From Clostridiales bacterium 1_7_47FAA (GTDB taxonomy: Bacteria; Bacillota; Clostridia; Lachnospirales; Lachnospiraceae): DNA of 64,000 bases. The DNA is taken from contig DS990260.1 in the NCBI GenBank assembly GCA_000155435.1, forward strand, positions 1,113,443 to 1,177,442. Direction: 5' to 3'. This document shows positions 18,194 to 27,124 of this stretch, one piece after another. Under the pieces are notes generated by a model. It was not told where the DNA came from. It worked only from the letters and a program-made list of their open reading frames with translations, and searched no databases. The translations under genes were made by a program, and so were the position numbers. Position 1 is the stretch's first letter, and each line of letters starts with the position of its first letter.

Positions 18194-19576
18194 TTACCTG
18201 CCCTTCTTAAGCGCCAGTCCGATTCCCGCTGCTGCCATTAACATAGAAACCACGGGATTAACAAGATTCAGCAATGCAAACCGCCCATATTCCAAAGCGC
18301 TGACCCCCAGGGCACCATATATGAATGCGCTGGCAGCGGTCCATGGAATGAGGGGCGTGGACATGGTTGCCCCTTCCTCGATTGTCCTGGAAAGCACGGC
18401 ACGGTCCAGCCCTCTCTCATCATATGCCTCTTTGTATATATTTCCATTGAGTACAATGGTCAGGTATGTATCCCCAAAAACAGCATTTCCCAGAATACTG
18501 GTCAGCATGGTGACTGCTATGAGGGAGAAATGGTTCTTAAGCCGCCCTGTAACCCGTTTAAGGATGACATGCAGGAACCTGGATTTCTGCAGGATTCCTC
18601 CAAGGCACAACGCCATGAACCCCAGCAGGAAAGTCGGCAGCATGCTGTTGATTCCTCCCCTGTTTACCAGAAGGTTCACTTCCTCGGAGATTGTCTCAAC
18701 ATATCCCCCATCCATGATGGCCCTTAAGGCCCCGGAAACCGTATTTCCCTGGACCGCCACACTGCATACGCACCCGGCCCCAATCACAAGGATAAGGGAC
18801 AGGACCGCATGGATCCTGGCAATACAGAGGATGACCAGCAGTATTGCGGGAAGGAATACCCAGATGTTGATTACAAACTCCTGCTGGAGTATATCCCTTA
18901 TCTGGCCAATCTGTGCTGTATCCAGAACAGCGTTCCTGGCATATTTCCGGTTCAGCAGGAAGAACAGGACCAGGCTCACCCCATAGGATGGAAGGGTGGT
19001 CTTTGCCATTGAACGGATGTGACGGTATACATCGGTGCCGGAAGATGCTGCTGTGAGTACGGTGGAGTCGGATATGGGAGACATTTTATCACCAAACCAG
19101 GATCCGGCCACAATGGCGCCGGCTGTCACCGCCACCGGGACAGATATGCCGCTTCCCATGGAAACCCCCATGATGGCAACCCCCACTGTCCCCACCGTCC
19201 CCCAGGAAGTCCCCAGTACCAGTGACACCAGGCTGCATATTAAAAAGGAGGACAGGAGGAAATAACGGGGCGTCAGGATGCCAAGACCATAGTATACCAG
19301 GGCTGGCACTGTCCCTGCCTGGATCCAGACCCCGATGATGGCCCCAATGAGCAGAAAGAACAGGAGACCTATAAATGCCTGGGAACATCCCTCCCTCATC
19401 CCATCTAAGGAATCCTCCATGGTCATTCCTGAGCATGTCCCAACAGCTGCAATAAATATGATGCTCAGGATCAACAGCACAATGATATCAGTCTTAAGCA
19501 GAAGTGTCCCTGTGAAAAGTATGCATAGTATTCCAAGGACACCTAATAAAGAGATTTTTATATCAGGGAGCTTCAC
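18194..19576 (-). CDS. NhaC-family Na+-coupled antiporter (copy 1)
   Basis: About 460 aa with 11-12 helices and the NhaC motifs GTSWGTVGTVGVAIMG and GDKMSPISDSTVL. The family swaps Na+ or H+ for an organic anion or cation (for example malate/lactate in MleN). GTG at 19576 is chosen: it starts one base after the TGA of the EamA gene and follows AAAGGATGGGG, implying coupling. An ATG six codons upstream lies inside the EamA coding sequence without a site. Paralogous to the gene at 20623-22038, with an EamA gene between them. Confidence 0.88.
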   Translation of the reverse strand: MKLPDIKISLLGVLGILCILFTGTLLLKTDIIVLLILSIIFIAAVGTCSGMTMEDSLDGMREGCSQAFIGLLFFLLIGAIIGVWIQAGTVPALVYYGLGILTPRYFLLSSFLICSLVSLVLGTSWGTVGTVGVAIMGVSMGSGISVPVAVTAGAIVAGSWFGDKMSPISDSTVLTAASSGTDVYRHIRSMAKTTLPSYGVSLVLFFLLNRKYARNAVLDTAQIGQIRDILQQEFVINIWVFLPAILLVILCIARIHAVLSLILVIGAGCVCSVAVQGNTVSGALRAIMDGGYVETISEEVNLLVNRGGINSMLPTFLLGFMALCLGGILQKSRFLHVILKRVTGRLKNHFSLIAVTMLTSILGNAVFGDTYLTIVLNGNIYKEAYDERGLDRAVLSRTIEEGATMSTPLIPWTAASAFIYGALGVSALEYGRFALLNLVNPVVSMLMAAAGIGLALKKGR

Positions 19577-19577
19577 A

Positions 19578-20483
19578 TCACCCCATCCTTTCATTTTCAG
19601 CAATTTCTTTTTTCGTCCCCCTGACAATATCCAGAACCACAAGGACGATTCCTGCAAGTATGAATAATACGCCTGTTAACCGGCGGGGGCTAAAATGCAG
19701 CCCCGTCTTTCCCATATCCAGGGCCATCACAAGCACAGGCCCTATAATCAGCACAAGGCTGGAAGGAATCGGGCCGATTTCTTTAATCCCCTTTGCATTT
19801 AATACAAAGCAGATGAATGTGCAGCATATGATCAGATATGCCAGACAGACCAGCTGCCCGCCGTCTATCTGCCCAAATTGGTTGTCCTCTATGATCATCC
19901 ATGGGAGAAGGATGATTCCGGTCAGCCAGAACTGACCGCGGATCAGGTTCCCTATCCTGTAATACTCCAGCAGTTTTGTCAACAGGACACAGTATATGAC
20001 CCAGACTACCATGGCTGACATCATGACGGCATACCCGGTTTTCACCAGGCTTGGGGAGGACTGGAATTCCATCAGCAGCACGGCCCCGATGCCCGCCATT
20101 CCGATATAGATGCTGGTTAAAGGTTTTATCTTGCTGCCCAGCAGCAGGCTTGCGATAATCATGGTAAGAAGGCTCTGGAACGAAGAAAACATGATGGACT
20201 CTGTCTCATTCAGGCTTAAACTGGCTATATTAGACAGGACATAATGAAGGGGGATCATGGCTGCCGTCACCAGATACAGGCACCGGTCCTCTTTCCTTAT
20301 CTTTGTTTTGGAATGTAAAGGGACGCACAGGACCGTCATCAGACAGGCCGCTCCTAAAAAGCGGATACACACCAGGGATACCGGCCCTGTAAAAGACAGG
20401 ACATCCTTTGTAACCGCGAAACTTGGCGCCCAAAATAACGATACCACCATCATGCCCAGTAAAGCCTTAATCCGTCTGTCCAT
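19578..20483 (-). CDS. EamA/DMT-superfamily transporter
   Basis: 301 aa with ten hydrophobic segments in two EamA repeats (PSFAVTKDVL near the N-terminus; GPIPSSLVLIIGPVL in the second half). The family moves amino acids, nucleosides or other metabolites. The ATG at 20483 (MDRRIKAL) has AAAGGA six bases upstream. The much longer reading from 20786 only runs into the antisense frame of the preceding NhaC gene. It sits between two NhaC antiporters and is coupled to the second. Confidence 0.9.
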   Translation of the reverse strand: MDRRIKALLGMMVVSLFWAPSFAVTKDVLSFTGPVSLVCIRFLGAACLMTVLCVPLHSKTKIRKEDRCLYLVTAAMIPLHYVLSNIASLSLNETESIMFSSFQSLLTMIIASLLLGSKIKPLTSIYIGMAGIGAVLLMEFQSSPSLVKTGYAVMMSAMVVWVIYCVLLTKLLEYYRIGNLIRGQFWLTGIILLPWMIIEDNQFGQIDGGQLVCLAYLIICCTFICFVLNAKGIKEIGPIPSSLVLIIGPVLVMALDMGKTGLHFSPRRLTGVLFILAGIVLVVLDIVRGTKKEIAENERMG

Positions 20484-20622
20484 AACCATTCCTTTCATCT
20501 CCCGCATCTTAGCCACATTATAACACATCCGGTTCCGTAAGGGCAAGGAACGGCACAGAGCGTGCCTAAAGCCACTGGTCCTCAATGCCGTTCCTGTATA
20601 AATAGCAATGTATCTGACGCTT

Positions 20623-22038
20623 TTACGCCTTCTTTCCTGATTCCTTGTAAATGGCAATTCCTGCAAATGCACAGATAATTGAAATAAGCGGTGCCAGATA
20701 GCAGAGGATTGCATAGGGCAGGTACGAAAGTGTAGCCACTCCCAGGGTACCGGCCATGAAAGCGCCGCAGGTGGTCCATGGCACAAGGGGGCCTGACAGG
20801 GTGGCGCCTTCTTCTATGGTCCTTGACAGCACGGCAGGGTCCACCTTCTTATCCTTATATATATCACGGTATAAAGAGCCGTTAATGATGATGGACAGGT
20901 ATACCTCCGCCATGGCCATACAGCCCACGATCCCGGTAAGGTAGGTGGATATCACAAGGCAGCCCACATTTTTAATTTTTCCTGCAAAGGTTCCCACCAA
21001 TGTTTTCAGATATCCTACCTTTTCCAATATCCCGGAAAGCATCAGGGCAATGAATGCCAGGGAGAATGTCCACATCATTCCCTGTATGCCTCCCCGGTTG
21101 ACCAGGGTATCCACCATGGCGTTGCCGGTATCCATGCTGATTCCGCTGTTAAGCAGGTTGACAAACTCAGTAACGGATACTCCCTGCCATATGACGGCAA
21201 TGGCTCCCCCTGTAAATACTCCCAGCAAAAGTGCGGGTATGGATGGGAATTTAATTGCACTTAATACCAGTACCAGCACCACGGGTACAAGTGTCACAGG
21301 GCTGATGGTAAAACTGCTTTTAAGGGTTGACAGGATTTCATTGGTAGTTGCGGCGTCATATGCGTTATTATATCCATGTCCCATGACTGCCAGTATGATG
21401 GTTGTCATGGCCAAAGCCGGTATCACGGTTAATGCCATGGATTTTACATGGCGGTATAAATCAATCTGTGCGGACTGGGAAGCCAGTATGGTTGTATCGG
21501 ACATGGGTGAAAGATAATCGCCAAACGCTGCTCCGGAAACCACCATGCCTGCAATTAAAGGGGCCGGCACTCCCATGCCTGAACCCATTCCCAACAATGC
21601 AATACCGATGGTTCCCGCCGTCCCCCATGAAGTTCCCGTGACAAATGCGGTTGCACAGCAGGCCAGGAACCCAAGGGGAAGGAACAGGCCAGGCGTTATG
21701 AAATTCAAACCGTAATAAATCAGGGTAGGCACCGTGCCCGCAGCAATCCAGGATGCAACCAGCATGCCTATGATAATAAAGAATAACAGCGATACCGAGG
21801 CATTTTTAAGGCTTACGGCCATGGCATCAAACAACTCGTCCATGGTATAGCCAAGGGTCATGGATATTGCAAAGGTCCCCAGCACACAGAGTACCAGAAG
21901 GCTGATGACATCCATCTTAAAAACCGCGATGCCTACGGACAGCAGTAACAGGATTCCCAGGAATACCCCGGCCGAAAGCCCGATGCCCGGCTGTCTCTTT
22001 TCTATATTCTTTTTCCCCGTTGGTTTCTTATTCTCCAT
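20623..22038 (-). CDS. NhaC-family Na+-coupled antiporter (copy 2)
   Basis: 471 aa with the same NhaC motifs as copy 1: GTSWGTAGTIGIALLG and GDYLSPMSDTTIL, then YRHVKSM. The N-terminus is short and basic before the first helix. It lies only 8 bp downstream of the molybdopterin oxidoreductase, so it is almost certainly co-transcribed with that enzyme. This suggests it imports the enzyme substrate or exports its product. AAGGA precedes the ATG. Confidence 0.93.
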   Translation of the reverse strand: MENKKPTGKKNIEKRQPGIGLSAGVFLGILLLLSVGIAVFKMDVISLLVLCVLGTFAISMTLGYTMDELFDAMAVSLKNASVSLLFFIIIGMLVASWIAAGTVPTLIYYGLNFITPGLFLPLGFLACCATAFVTGTSWGTAGTIGIALLGMGSGMGVPAPLIAGMVVSGAAFGDYLSPMSDTTILASQSAQIDLYRHVKSMALTVIPALAMTTIILAVMGHGYNNAYDAATTNEILSTLKSSFTISPVTLVPVVLVLVLSAIKFPSIPALLLGVFTGGAIAVIWQGVSVTEFVNLLNSGISMDTGNAMVDTLVNRGGIQGMMWTFSLAFIALMLSGILEKVGYLKTLVGTFAGKIKNVGCLVISTYLTGIVGCMAMAEVYLSIIINGSLYRDIYKDKKVDPAVLSRTIEEGATLSGPLVPWTTCGAFMAGTLGVATLSYLPYAILCYLAPLISIICAFAGIAIYKESGKKA

Positions 22039-22046
22039 TGTTTTCC

Positions 22047-24116
22047 TTACCTCTCCTCGTATTTTTCAATTGATACCTGGACTGATTTCATCAGCGGGAA
22101 CCCGCTGATTGGGTCAAATGTGTCATCATGGGTAATATTGTTCACATTATGCTTCTTCCACCCATGGGTAATCTGCACTACCCCTTCCCCAATCTCATCC
22201 CCTTCCATTATCCTTGCCCGTACCGTCATATGTCCGATGGACGAAGCCACCTTTACCATGTCGCCATCCTGCAGATGAAGCCTTGCCGCGTCTTTTTCGT
22301 TTATTTCCATTTCAGCTTCTGTTAGGGCCGATGCCAGGGCCGGTATATTGTGGTTCCTTCCATGGTAATACATGACTTTCCTTGCACCTGTCACAAGGGT
22401 GAAGGGACGCGCCGGGTCCGTGGTATTTGATTTTGGAGGTATGTACTCCGCCAGTTCCTGGTATCCATGTTCCTTGAGTATTTCCGATGTGAATTCAAAT
22501 TTCCCTGTTCTTGTATTAAAAGGCTTTTCCTGGTTTTCTTTTCTTATTTTATGCTTTTCATAAACTTTTTGCGCATACTGGTATCCGGAGGGATTACTTC
22601 TCAGCACATCCATGGACACCCCGCTATCCGAGATAAGCCATTCATTCAGCTGGTCCTCGTCCTTCCATGGGAAATATTCCCCTGCTCCAAGCCTCACCGC
22701 AAGTTCGCGGAACATGGTATATTCATCGGTTATTCCCGGATCCGGTCCAATCATCCGGTTGGTCAGGGTAATTGTCTGGTAACCGCCGTGGACATGAAGT
22801 TCGCTGCGCTCCAGATATGAGGCCGCTGGAAGTATGTAATCCGCAAGCTGGGCTGTCTCCGACAGGAACAGGTCATGAACCACCAGAAGTTCCAGGGCGC
22901 TTAAGGCTTTCCTGACCTTGCTGCTGTTTGGATTGGTCATGGCCGGATTGGCTCCGGTCAGGACCATGGCCTTGAAAGGATACGGTTTTCCGGTCAGTAT
23001 CTGGTCCATCAGGGTCATGGTATGACATTCCTGGCGGTAATGGTACAGGATTGGGAACCGGTCGCGTCCCACGGGATTCAGTTCCAGAAGGGGTTTCTCG
23101 TTGTACAGTACCAGTTCCTTCATCGGAAATCCCACCGGAGAGTAATTGGCGCCCTTCTGGTCCACTGCCCCAATCAGGCCGTCCAGATAGGCGCAGGCCC
23201 GTATATTGTTGATTCCATTCTCGTGGTGCTCCAGTCCATTGCCCACATAGACCACTGTGTGGGGCATGCTTTCCTTTATCTTTAAGGCGGTTTCCCTAAT
23301 TAAGGTTTCTGCATCGCAGCCTGTTTCCCGTGCCACATACTCATACGTGAATCTGCCCGCATATTCCTTTACCTGATCAAAGCCCACGGTAAAATCCCGG
23401 ATGAATTCATGGTCAATCCAGCCGTTCTGAATCAGTTCCCGCATAAGCCCCCAGGCAAATGCACCATCGCTTCCAGGTTTCACCTGAACGAACAGGTCCG
23501 CCTGCCTTGCAATCGGGCTGTATCTTGGGTCGATTACAATAAGGGAAGCGCCTTTCTCCCTTGCCCGGTTAATCTGCTGGGTCATGTTGGGATGGGCGTG
23601 GGGCGGATTGGCTCCCCATATGATGATGCAGCGTGAATTTTCAAAATCCGGCTGGGCATTCCAGCGTCCGTACACAAGGGAATATCCTATCCACCGCCCT
23701 GCAAAACAGGCTGAATCATTGGAAAAATAGTTGGGTGAGCCAATTGCATGGATGAAGCGTCTGGCAAGTTCCTCCTCCTGTGCGAATCCGACCGCCTCCC
23801 CTTTCCATACGCCTACGGACTGGGGGCCATAGGTCCCTTGTATTGTCCTGATTTTCCCGGCAATTTCATCCAGGGCCTGTTCAAGGGGTATTTCCACAAA
23901 CCCCTGCCCTGTTCTCTTAAGTGGTTTCCTTATGCGGTCAGGCGCGTAAACCATATCAGTTCCATGGCTGCCCTTGATACAGAGCCTGCCCCTGTTCCAC
24001 ACATGCTCCTTATTTCCTTCGATTTTAACTACCTTCCCATCCTCCATCCAGCAGTCAATGCCGCAGTGGTCATCGCACATCCTGCACAGGCTTTTTACTA
24101 TTTTCTTCTCGCTCAT
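22047..24116 (-). CDS. Molybdopterin-dependent oxidoreductase (DMSO reductase superfamily)
   Basis: 689 aa. The N-terminus binds one 4Fe-4S cluster (Cys11, Cys14, Cys18, Cys46). The central domains hold the bis-MGD cofactor (IIWGANPPHAHPN; VLTGANPAMTNPN) and the C-terminal domain is molydop_binding (ARPFTLVTGARKVMYYHGRN). Cys137 in NDSACFAGRW is the likely Mo ligand. No Tat signal is seen, so it is cytoplasmic. The ATG at 24116 lies 8 bases after GGAGG. Electrons probably pass through the 16-Cys ferredoxin and FAD protein encoded just upstream. The substrate is unknown. Confidence 0.9.
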   Translation of the reverse strand: MSEKKIVKSLCRMCDDHCGIDCWMEDGKVVKIEGNKEHVWNRGRLCIKGSHGTDMVYAPDRIRKPLKRTGQGFVEIPLEQALDEIAGKIRTIQGTYGPQSVGVWKGEAVGFAQEEELARRFIHAIGSPNYFSNDSACFAGRWIGYSLVYGRWNAQPDFENSRCIIIWGANPPHAHPNMTQQINRAREKGASLIVIDPRYSPIARQADLFVQVKPGSDGAFAWGLMRELIQNGWIDHEFIRDFTVGFDQVKEYAGRFTYEYVARETGCDAETLIRETALKIKESMPHTVVYVGNGLEHHENGINNIRACAYLDGLIGAVDQKGANYSPVGFPMKELVLYNEKPLLELNPVGRDRFPILYHYRQECHTMTLMDQILTGKPYPFKAMVLTGANPAMTNPNSSKVRKALSALELLVVHDLFLSETAQLADYILPAASYLERSELHVHGGYQTITLTNRMIGPDPGITDEYTMFRELAVRLGAGEYFPWKDEDQLNEWLISDSGVSMDVLRSNPSGYQYAQKVYEKHKIRKENQEKPFNTRTGKFEFTSEILKEHGYQELAEYIPPKSNTTDPARPFTLVTGARKVMYYHGRNHNIPALASALTEAEMEINEKDAARLHLQDGDMVKVASSIGHMTVRARIMEGDEIGEGVVQITHGWKKHNVNNITHDDTFDPISGFPLMKSVQVSIEKYEER

Positions 24117-24131
24117 GTCCATTTCCTCCAA

Positions 24132-24608
24132 TCAAAGCCCTTTGACCATATCCGCCAGCTTGCGTCCAACGGACTGCTGCTTCCTGTCATTGCATTCATC
24201 CGGGTCTTCATAATTCAGCGCGCCGCCGATACAGTGCTTCACACATTCAGGGTCACCTGCGCACAGGTCGCATTTTCTGCTCACCAATTTTTCATGGTCA
24301 AAATGAATGTTTCCATACGGACATGCCAGCATGCACATCTTGCATCCCGCGCACCGCTCTTCTCTTATCTCCACTGCCCCTGTCCGTGCATTCCTGCTGA
24401 TTGCATGGGCCGGACATACCTCCATGCACCATGCCTCCTCACAGTGGAAACAGGTCATGGGCATCACAAACCGCTGCGATGCATATACGCTGACCCGTAT
24501 GTTGGAATGGACGCGCATGCAGTCACTTCCTGTGCTGGCAAATGCACATGCCATCTCGCAGTTCCTGCAGCCCACACATTTCTTTAAATCAACTGTAACA
24601 GTCTTCAT
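24132..24608 (-). CDS. Ferredoxin-type electron carrier with four 4Fe-4S clusters
   Basis: 158 aa with 16 cysteines in four groups: CVGCRNCEMAC, CFHCEEAWCMEVC, CAGCKMCMLAC and CDLCAGDPECVKHC. This is the HycB/CooF/DmsB-type layout, which wires molybdopterin enzymes to redox partners. It lies 15 bp upstream of the molybdoenzyme and 19 bp downstream of the FAD protein. It has no signal peptide. Confidence 0.93.
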   Translation of the reverse strand: MKTVTVDLKKCVGCRNCEMACAFASTGSDCMRVHSNIRVSVYASQRFVMPMTCFHCEEAWCMEVCPAHAISRNARTGAVEIREERCAGCKMCMLACPYGNIHFDHEKLVSRKCDLCAGDPECVKHCIGGALNYEDPDECNDRKQQSVGRKLADMVKGL

Positions 24609-24627
24609 CTGTATTCACTCCCCTTTT

Positions 24628-25866
24628 CTAAAGTTTCCTTGATGCAAATGCCCGCATATTCACGTATTGCTCCAGATATTCCACAACACAGTCAACTTTT
24701 TCCCCGCCTTTGATTAACGGCCTGAGCTTGCCCAGCACGGTTACTGCATCACTGCTGCCCACAAGACAGGCGCCGCAGATTTTTCCGTCCTTATAGCAGA
24801 CCTTTAAGTATCCCTTTCCCTCCGTTTCATCAAAATAGGCCGCGTCATCAATTACATCGTCATTGAATTTTCCAATGGATGCCACAGTTGTATCGTACAT
24901 CTGGGTCACGTTCATATTAAGGCTTCCCTCGTACTCCAGCTGCTTTCCGGCCATGGTGCGTCCGGCTGTCTTCCCCATCTCCACAGCCGTGGGCCACAGG
25001 GCATGGATTACATGTTCCTCCCCAAACGTGGTTGGGCCGGCCGCCACATCGCCTGCCGCGTAGATATCAGGTATATTGGTCCTCATGTACCTGTCCACAG
25101 GAATCCCCCGCCCGACAGCCACCCCACTTCCCTCCAAAAACGCGGTGTTAGGCCTGACCCCTGTGCCGATTATCATAAAGTCAGCCGGAATCGGCTCCAT
25201 ACCCTTTACATGTACCAGGAAACTTCCGTCTTCCAGATGCTCGATTTCCTGTGTGCTTGCGCCTGTATATAGGGCTACCCCCTTCCCCCTTATCTTTTCA
25301 GTCAGTATCCCTGCTCCTGTTTCATCCAGCACGGATGGCATGATGCGGTCCATAAGTTCAATCACGGTCACCTCCAGGCCCAGGAACCTGGCTGCCCATG
25401 CGGCCTGGAGGGCTACAAATCCGCTTCCAACCACGACCGTTCTCTTATACTGCCTGAAATATGGCATCAGCTTATCAGCATCCTCTCTGGTCCACATGTT
25501 GCAGATCCGTTCATCCCGTATTCCCGGAATAGGCGGCATCACGGCAAATGAACCAGTGGCAATCAGCAGCCGGTCATAGCCGTATTCCACCCCATCTGCG
25601 GTTATCACAACCTTCCTGCCGGAATCCACCGAAACCACTTCCGCTGTAATACATTCAGTGTCCAGCCCGCAAAAATAATCACCATCCCTGATTTCCATCC
25701 CTTTATAGGGCAGCTTTCCCCGAAGGACATAGGGAAGCAGGACCCGGGAATAAGGCATGGACCCTTCCTTTGAAATCATCACCACATGGCTGTTCCTGTC
25801 CCATCTGCGGAATTCCTCAAGCGCTGACAAACCGGCAGCGCTGTTTCCAATGATTACTATTTCCAT
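24628..25866 (-). CDS. NAD(P)/FAD-dependent oxidoreductase (electron input module)
   Basis: 412 aa pyridine nucleotide-disulfide oxidoreductase fold: FAD-binding GNSAAGLSA at the N-terminus (canonical GxGxxG replaced by GxSxxG), NAD-binding VVVGSGFVALQAA at about 145-160, and the second FAD motif YAAGDVA. It lacks the redox CxxC of thioredoxin reductases, so it resembles NirB/rubredoxin-reductase types. It is the first gene of the operon with the ferredoxin and the molybdoenzyme. It probably passes electrons between NAD(P)H and the ferredoxin. Confidence 0.9.
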   Translation of the reverse strand: MEIVIIGNSAAGLSALEEFRRWDRNSHVVMISKEGSMPYSRVLLPYVLRGKLPYKGMEIRDGDYFCGLDTECITAEVVSVDSGRKVVITADGVEYGYDRLLIATGSFAVMPPIPGIRDERICNMWTREDADKLMPYFRQYKRTVVVGSGFVALQAAWAARFLGLEVTVIELMDRIMPSVLDETGAGILTEKIRGKGVALYTGASTQEIEHLEDGSFLVHVKGMEPIPADFMIIGTGVRPNTAFLEGSGVAVGRGIPVDRYMRTNIPDIYAAGDVAAGPTTFGEEHVIHALWPTAVEMGKTAGRTMAGKQLEYEGSLNMNVTQMYDTTVASIGKFNDDVIDDAAYFDETEGKGYLKVCYKDGKICGACLVGSSDAVTVLGKLRPLIKGGEKVDCVVEYLEQYVNMRAFASRKL

Positions 25867-25913
25867 CTGGCATCTCCTTTCTGTCTGGTTTGATTTCCAA
25901 CCTTCCTACCTGC

Positions 25914-25960
25914 ACTATATTAAAAGAATGTTAATAATTAAATATTTAACATTCTTTTAA
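25914..25960 (-). promoter_or_regulatory. Promoter with a 15-bp-arm palindrome upstream of the molybdoenzyme operon
   Basis: A perfect inverted repeat, TTAAAAGAATGTTAA (25920-25934) and TTAACATTCTTTTAA (25946-25960), has an 11-bp AT-only spacer. On the minus strand it abuts a -10 TATAGT (25919-25914), and a weak -35 TTTAAT (25942-25937) lies in the spacer. A regulator bound here would cover the promoter. The neighbouring Crp/Fnr protein is the leading candidate (inference). Confidence 0.7.
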
Positions 25961-26039
25961 CAAATATTTTCTACCTTATTCTTTAAATACTCTTCCTTTT
26001 TCCATCCATGGCCCAATCTGTTCCGGCTGTTTGGGACAT

Positions 26040-26066
26040 AAAAAGTCCGGGACAACCATCCCGGAC
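26040..26066 (-). terminator. Rho-independent terminator of the Crp/Fnr gene
   Basis: GTCCGGG / CCCGGAC stem (26060-26066 with 26045-26051) followed on the minus strand by five T. It lies about 80 bp past the stop codon. Confidence 0.85.
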
Positions 26067-26143
26067 CGTTTCATGTATTCCTATTTGATTTTAATATGTA
26101 AATCCCTCTGCCTCAGCCAGCCGCCTGCCCGTTTCCTTCCGCC

Positions 26144-26854
26144 TTACTGGCAGATCCTCTCCTGATGCCGCTTCAGCTGCTCCAGGCTCCTGATACAGTA
26201 ATATCCGTTAATCTGTTCAATCAGGGCCATCTCCTTCAGCTCCTTGATTGCCCTGACGGCCGTAACCCGGTTGATTCCTAACAGGTTGGATAGAAGCTGC
26301 TGGCTGATTTTCTCCTTAATCAGGATCTTGCCGTCATAGGGTACTCCGTAGTGCTCTGCGAATATAAGAAGAAGGTCGCATATCTTCCAGGCCGCATTAT
26401 GGAAATTCGTATGCCGTATCTGCTCCATGGAGGAAAGGAACTTGGTGGACAGGGATTCCATGATATCCATGGATAACTGGGGGTCCCTGGCAATCCCCTC
26501 CAAAAGCATGTCCTTTGTAATCAGTATCAGCTCAGACGGAAGGACCGTCTTAAAATTAACCGGGGATTCCTGGTCAAAGAGAAGGTTCCCCTCCAGAAGG
26601 ATGGAGTTGCTTTCATTAAAATTGTAAATCCGCTCCTCCCCTGTTATGGTGGTCTCAAAGGCAGCCACCCTGCCCTTCTTGACAATGTAGCAGTAGCCCG
26701 GCTTTGTTCCGGCCTGGACCAGCATATGGTTCTTTGGAAATACCTTTCTCTGTCCCAGCTTCTCAAGCCTGGAAATTCCCCTTGGAAGATACAGCAGACG
26801 CGAGACAAAATTCGCATGCGGCATCTGTACGGCAGCGCCCGATTCCTGATTCAC
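26144..26854 (-). CDS. Crp/Fnr-family transcriptional regulator
   Basis: 236 aa. An N-terminal cyclic-nucleotide-type beta barrel (about 30-135) is followed by a dimer helix and a C-terminal winged helix (KISQQLLSNLLGINRVTAVR). No Fe-S cysteine cluster is seen, so it is not a classic FNR; the effector is unknown. The start is GTG at 26854, with GGAGGGG 6 bases upstream. It ends in its own terminator upstream of the FAD/ferredoxin/molybdoenzyme operon, whose promoter carries a large palindrome. Confidence 0.9.
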   Translation of the reverse strand: MNQESGAAVQMPHANFVSRLLYLPRGISRLEKLGQRKVFPKNHMLVQAGTKPGYCYIVKKGRVAAFETTITGEERIYNFNESNSILLEGNLLFDQESPVNFKTVLPSELILITKDMLLEGIARDPQLSMDIMESLSTKFLSSMEQIRHTNFHNAAWKICDLLLIFAEHYGVPYDGKILIKEKISQQLLSNLLGINRVTAVRAIKELKEMALIEQINGYYCIRSLEQLKRHQERICQ

Positions 26855-26972
26855 AAAAATCCCCCTCCCTCAATATGAACTTTTACCAGCCTTACCAGCA
26901 CATGCCCGGGAATCCATCCCCGCCCGGACATGTCCTGAAACGCCCCCAACGTTCCCCTTAACTCTTAACAAG

Positions 26973-26988
26973 ATTATAACACTGTTAT
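26973..26988 (-). promoter_or_regulatory. Crp/Fnr gene -10 element overlapped by a palindrome
   Basis: The minus-strand -10 TATAAT (26978-26973) is overlapped by the perfect 13-bp palindrome ATAACACTGTTAT (26976-26988). The palindrome shares TGTTA/TAACA half-sites with the operon palindrome at 25920-25960. Autoregulation is a reasonable inference. Confidence 0.45.
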
Positions 26989-27062
26989 GTTTTTAACGAC
27001 CAGTAGTATATGCTACATTATAGCAGATTTTTACACTTGTTGAAAGTGATAAGATTGTAGTA

Positions 27063-27091
27063 TTGCCAACTTCCCTGAATCCGGTTATTAT
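27063..27091 (+). promoter_or_regulatory. Sigma-A promoter of the first Rossmann-TylF gene
   Basis: TTGCCA (27063-27068), 17-nt spacer, TATTAT (27086-27091), 34 bp before the TTG start codon. Confidence 0.5.
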
Positions 27092-27124
27092 GATATAAGT
27101 AGGTATATTGGGAGGGGTCTTAAT

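Noticed and set aside
22047..24116. Formate dehydrogenase-like selenoenzyme
   Set aside because: No in-frame TGA; the likely Mo ligand is Cys137 and the surrounding motif is not that of formate dehydrogenase.
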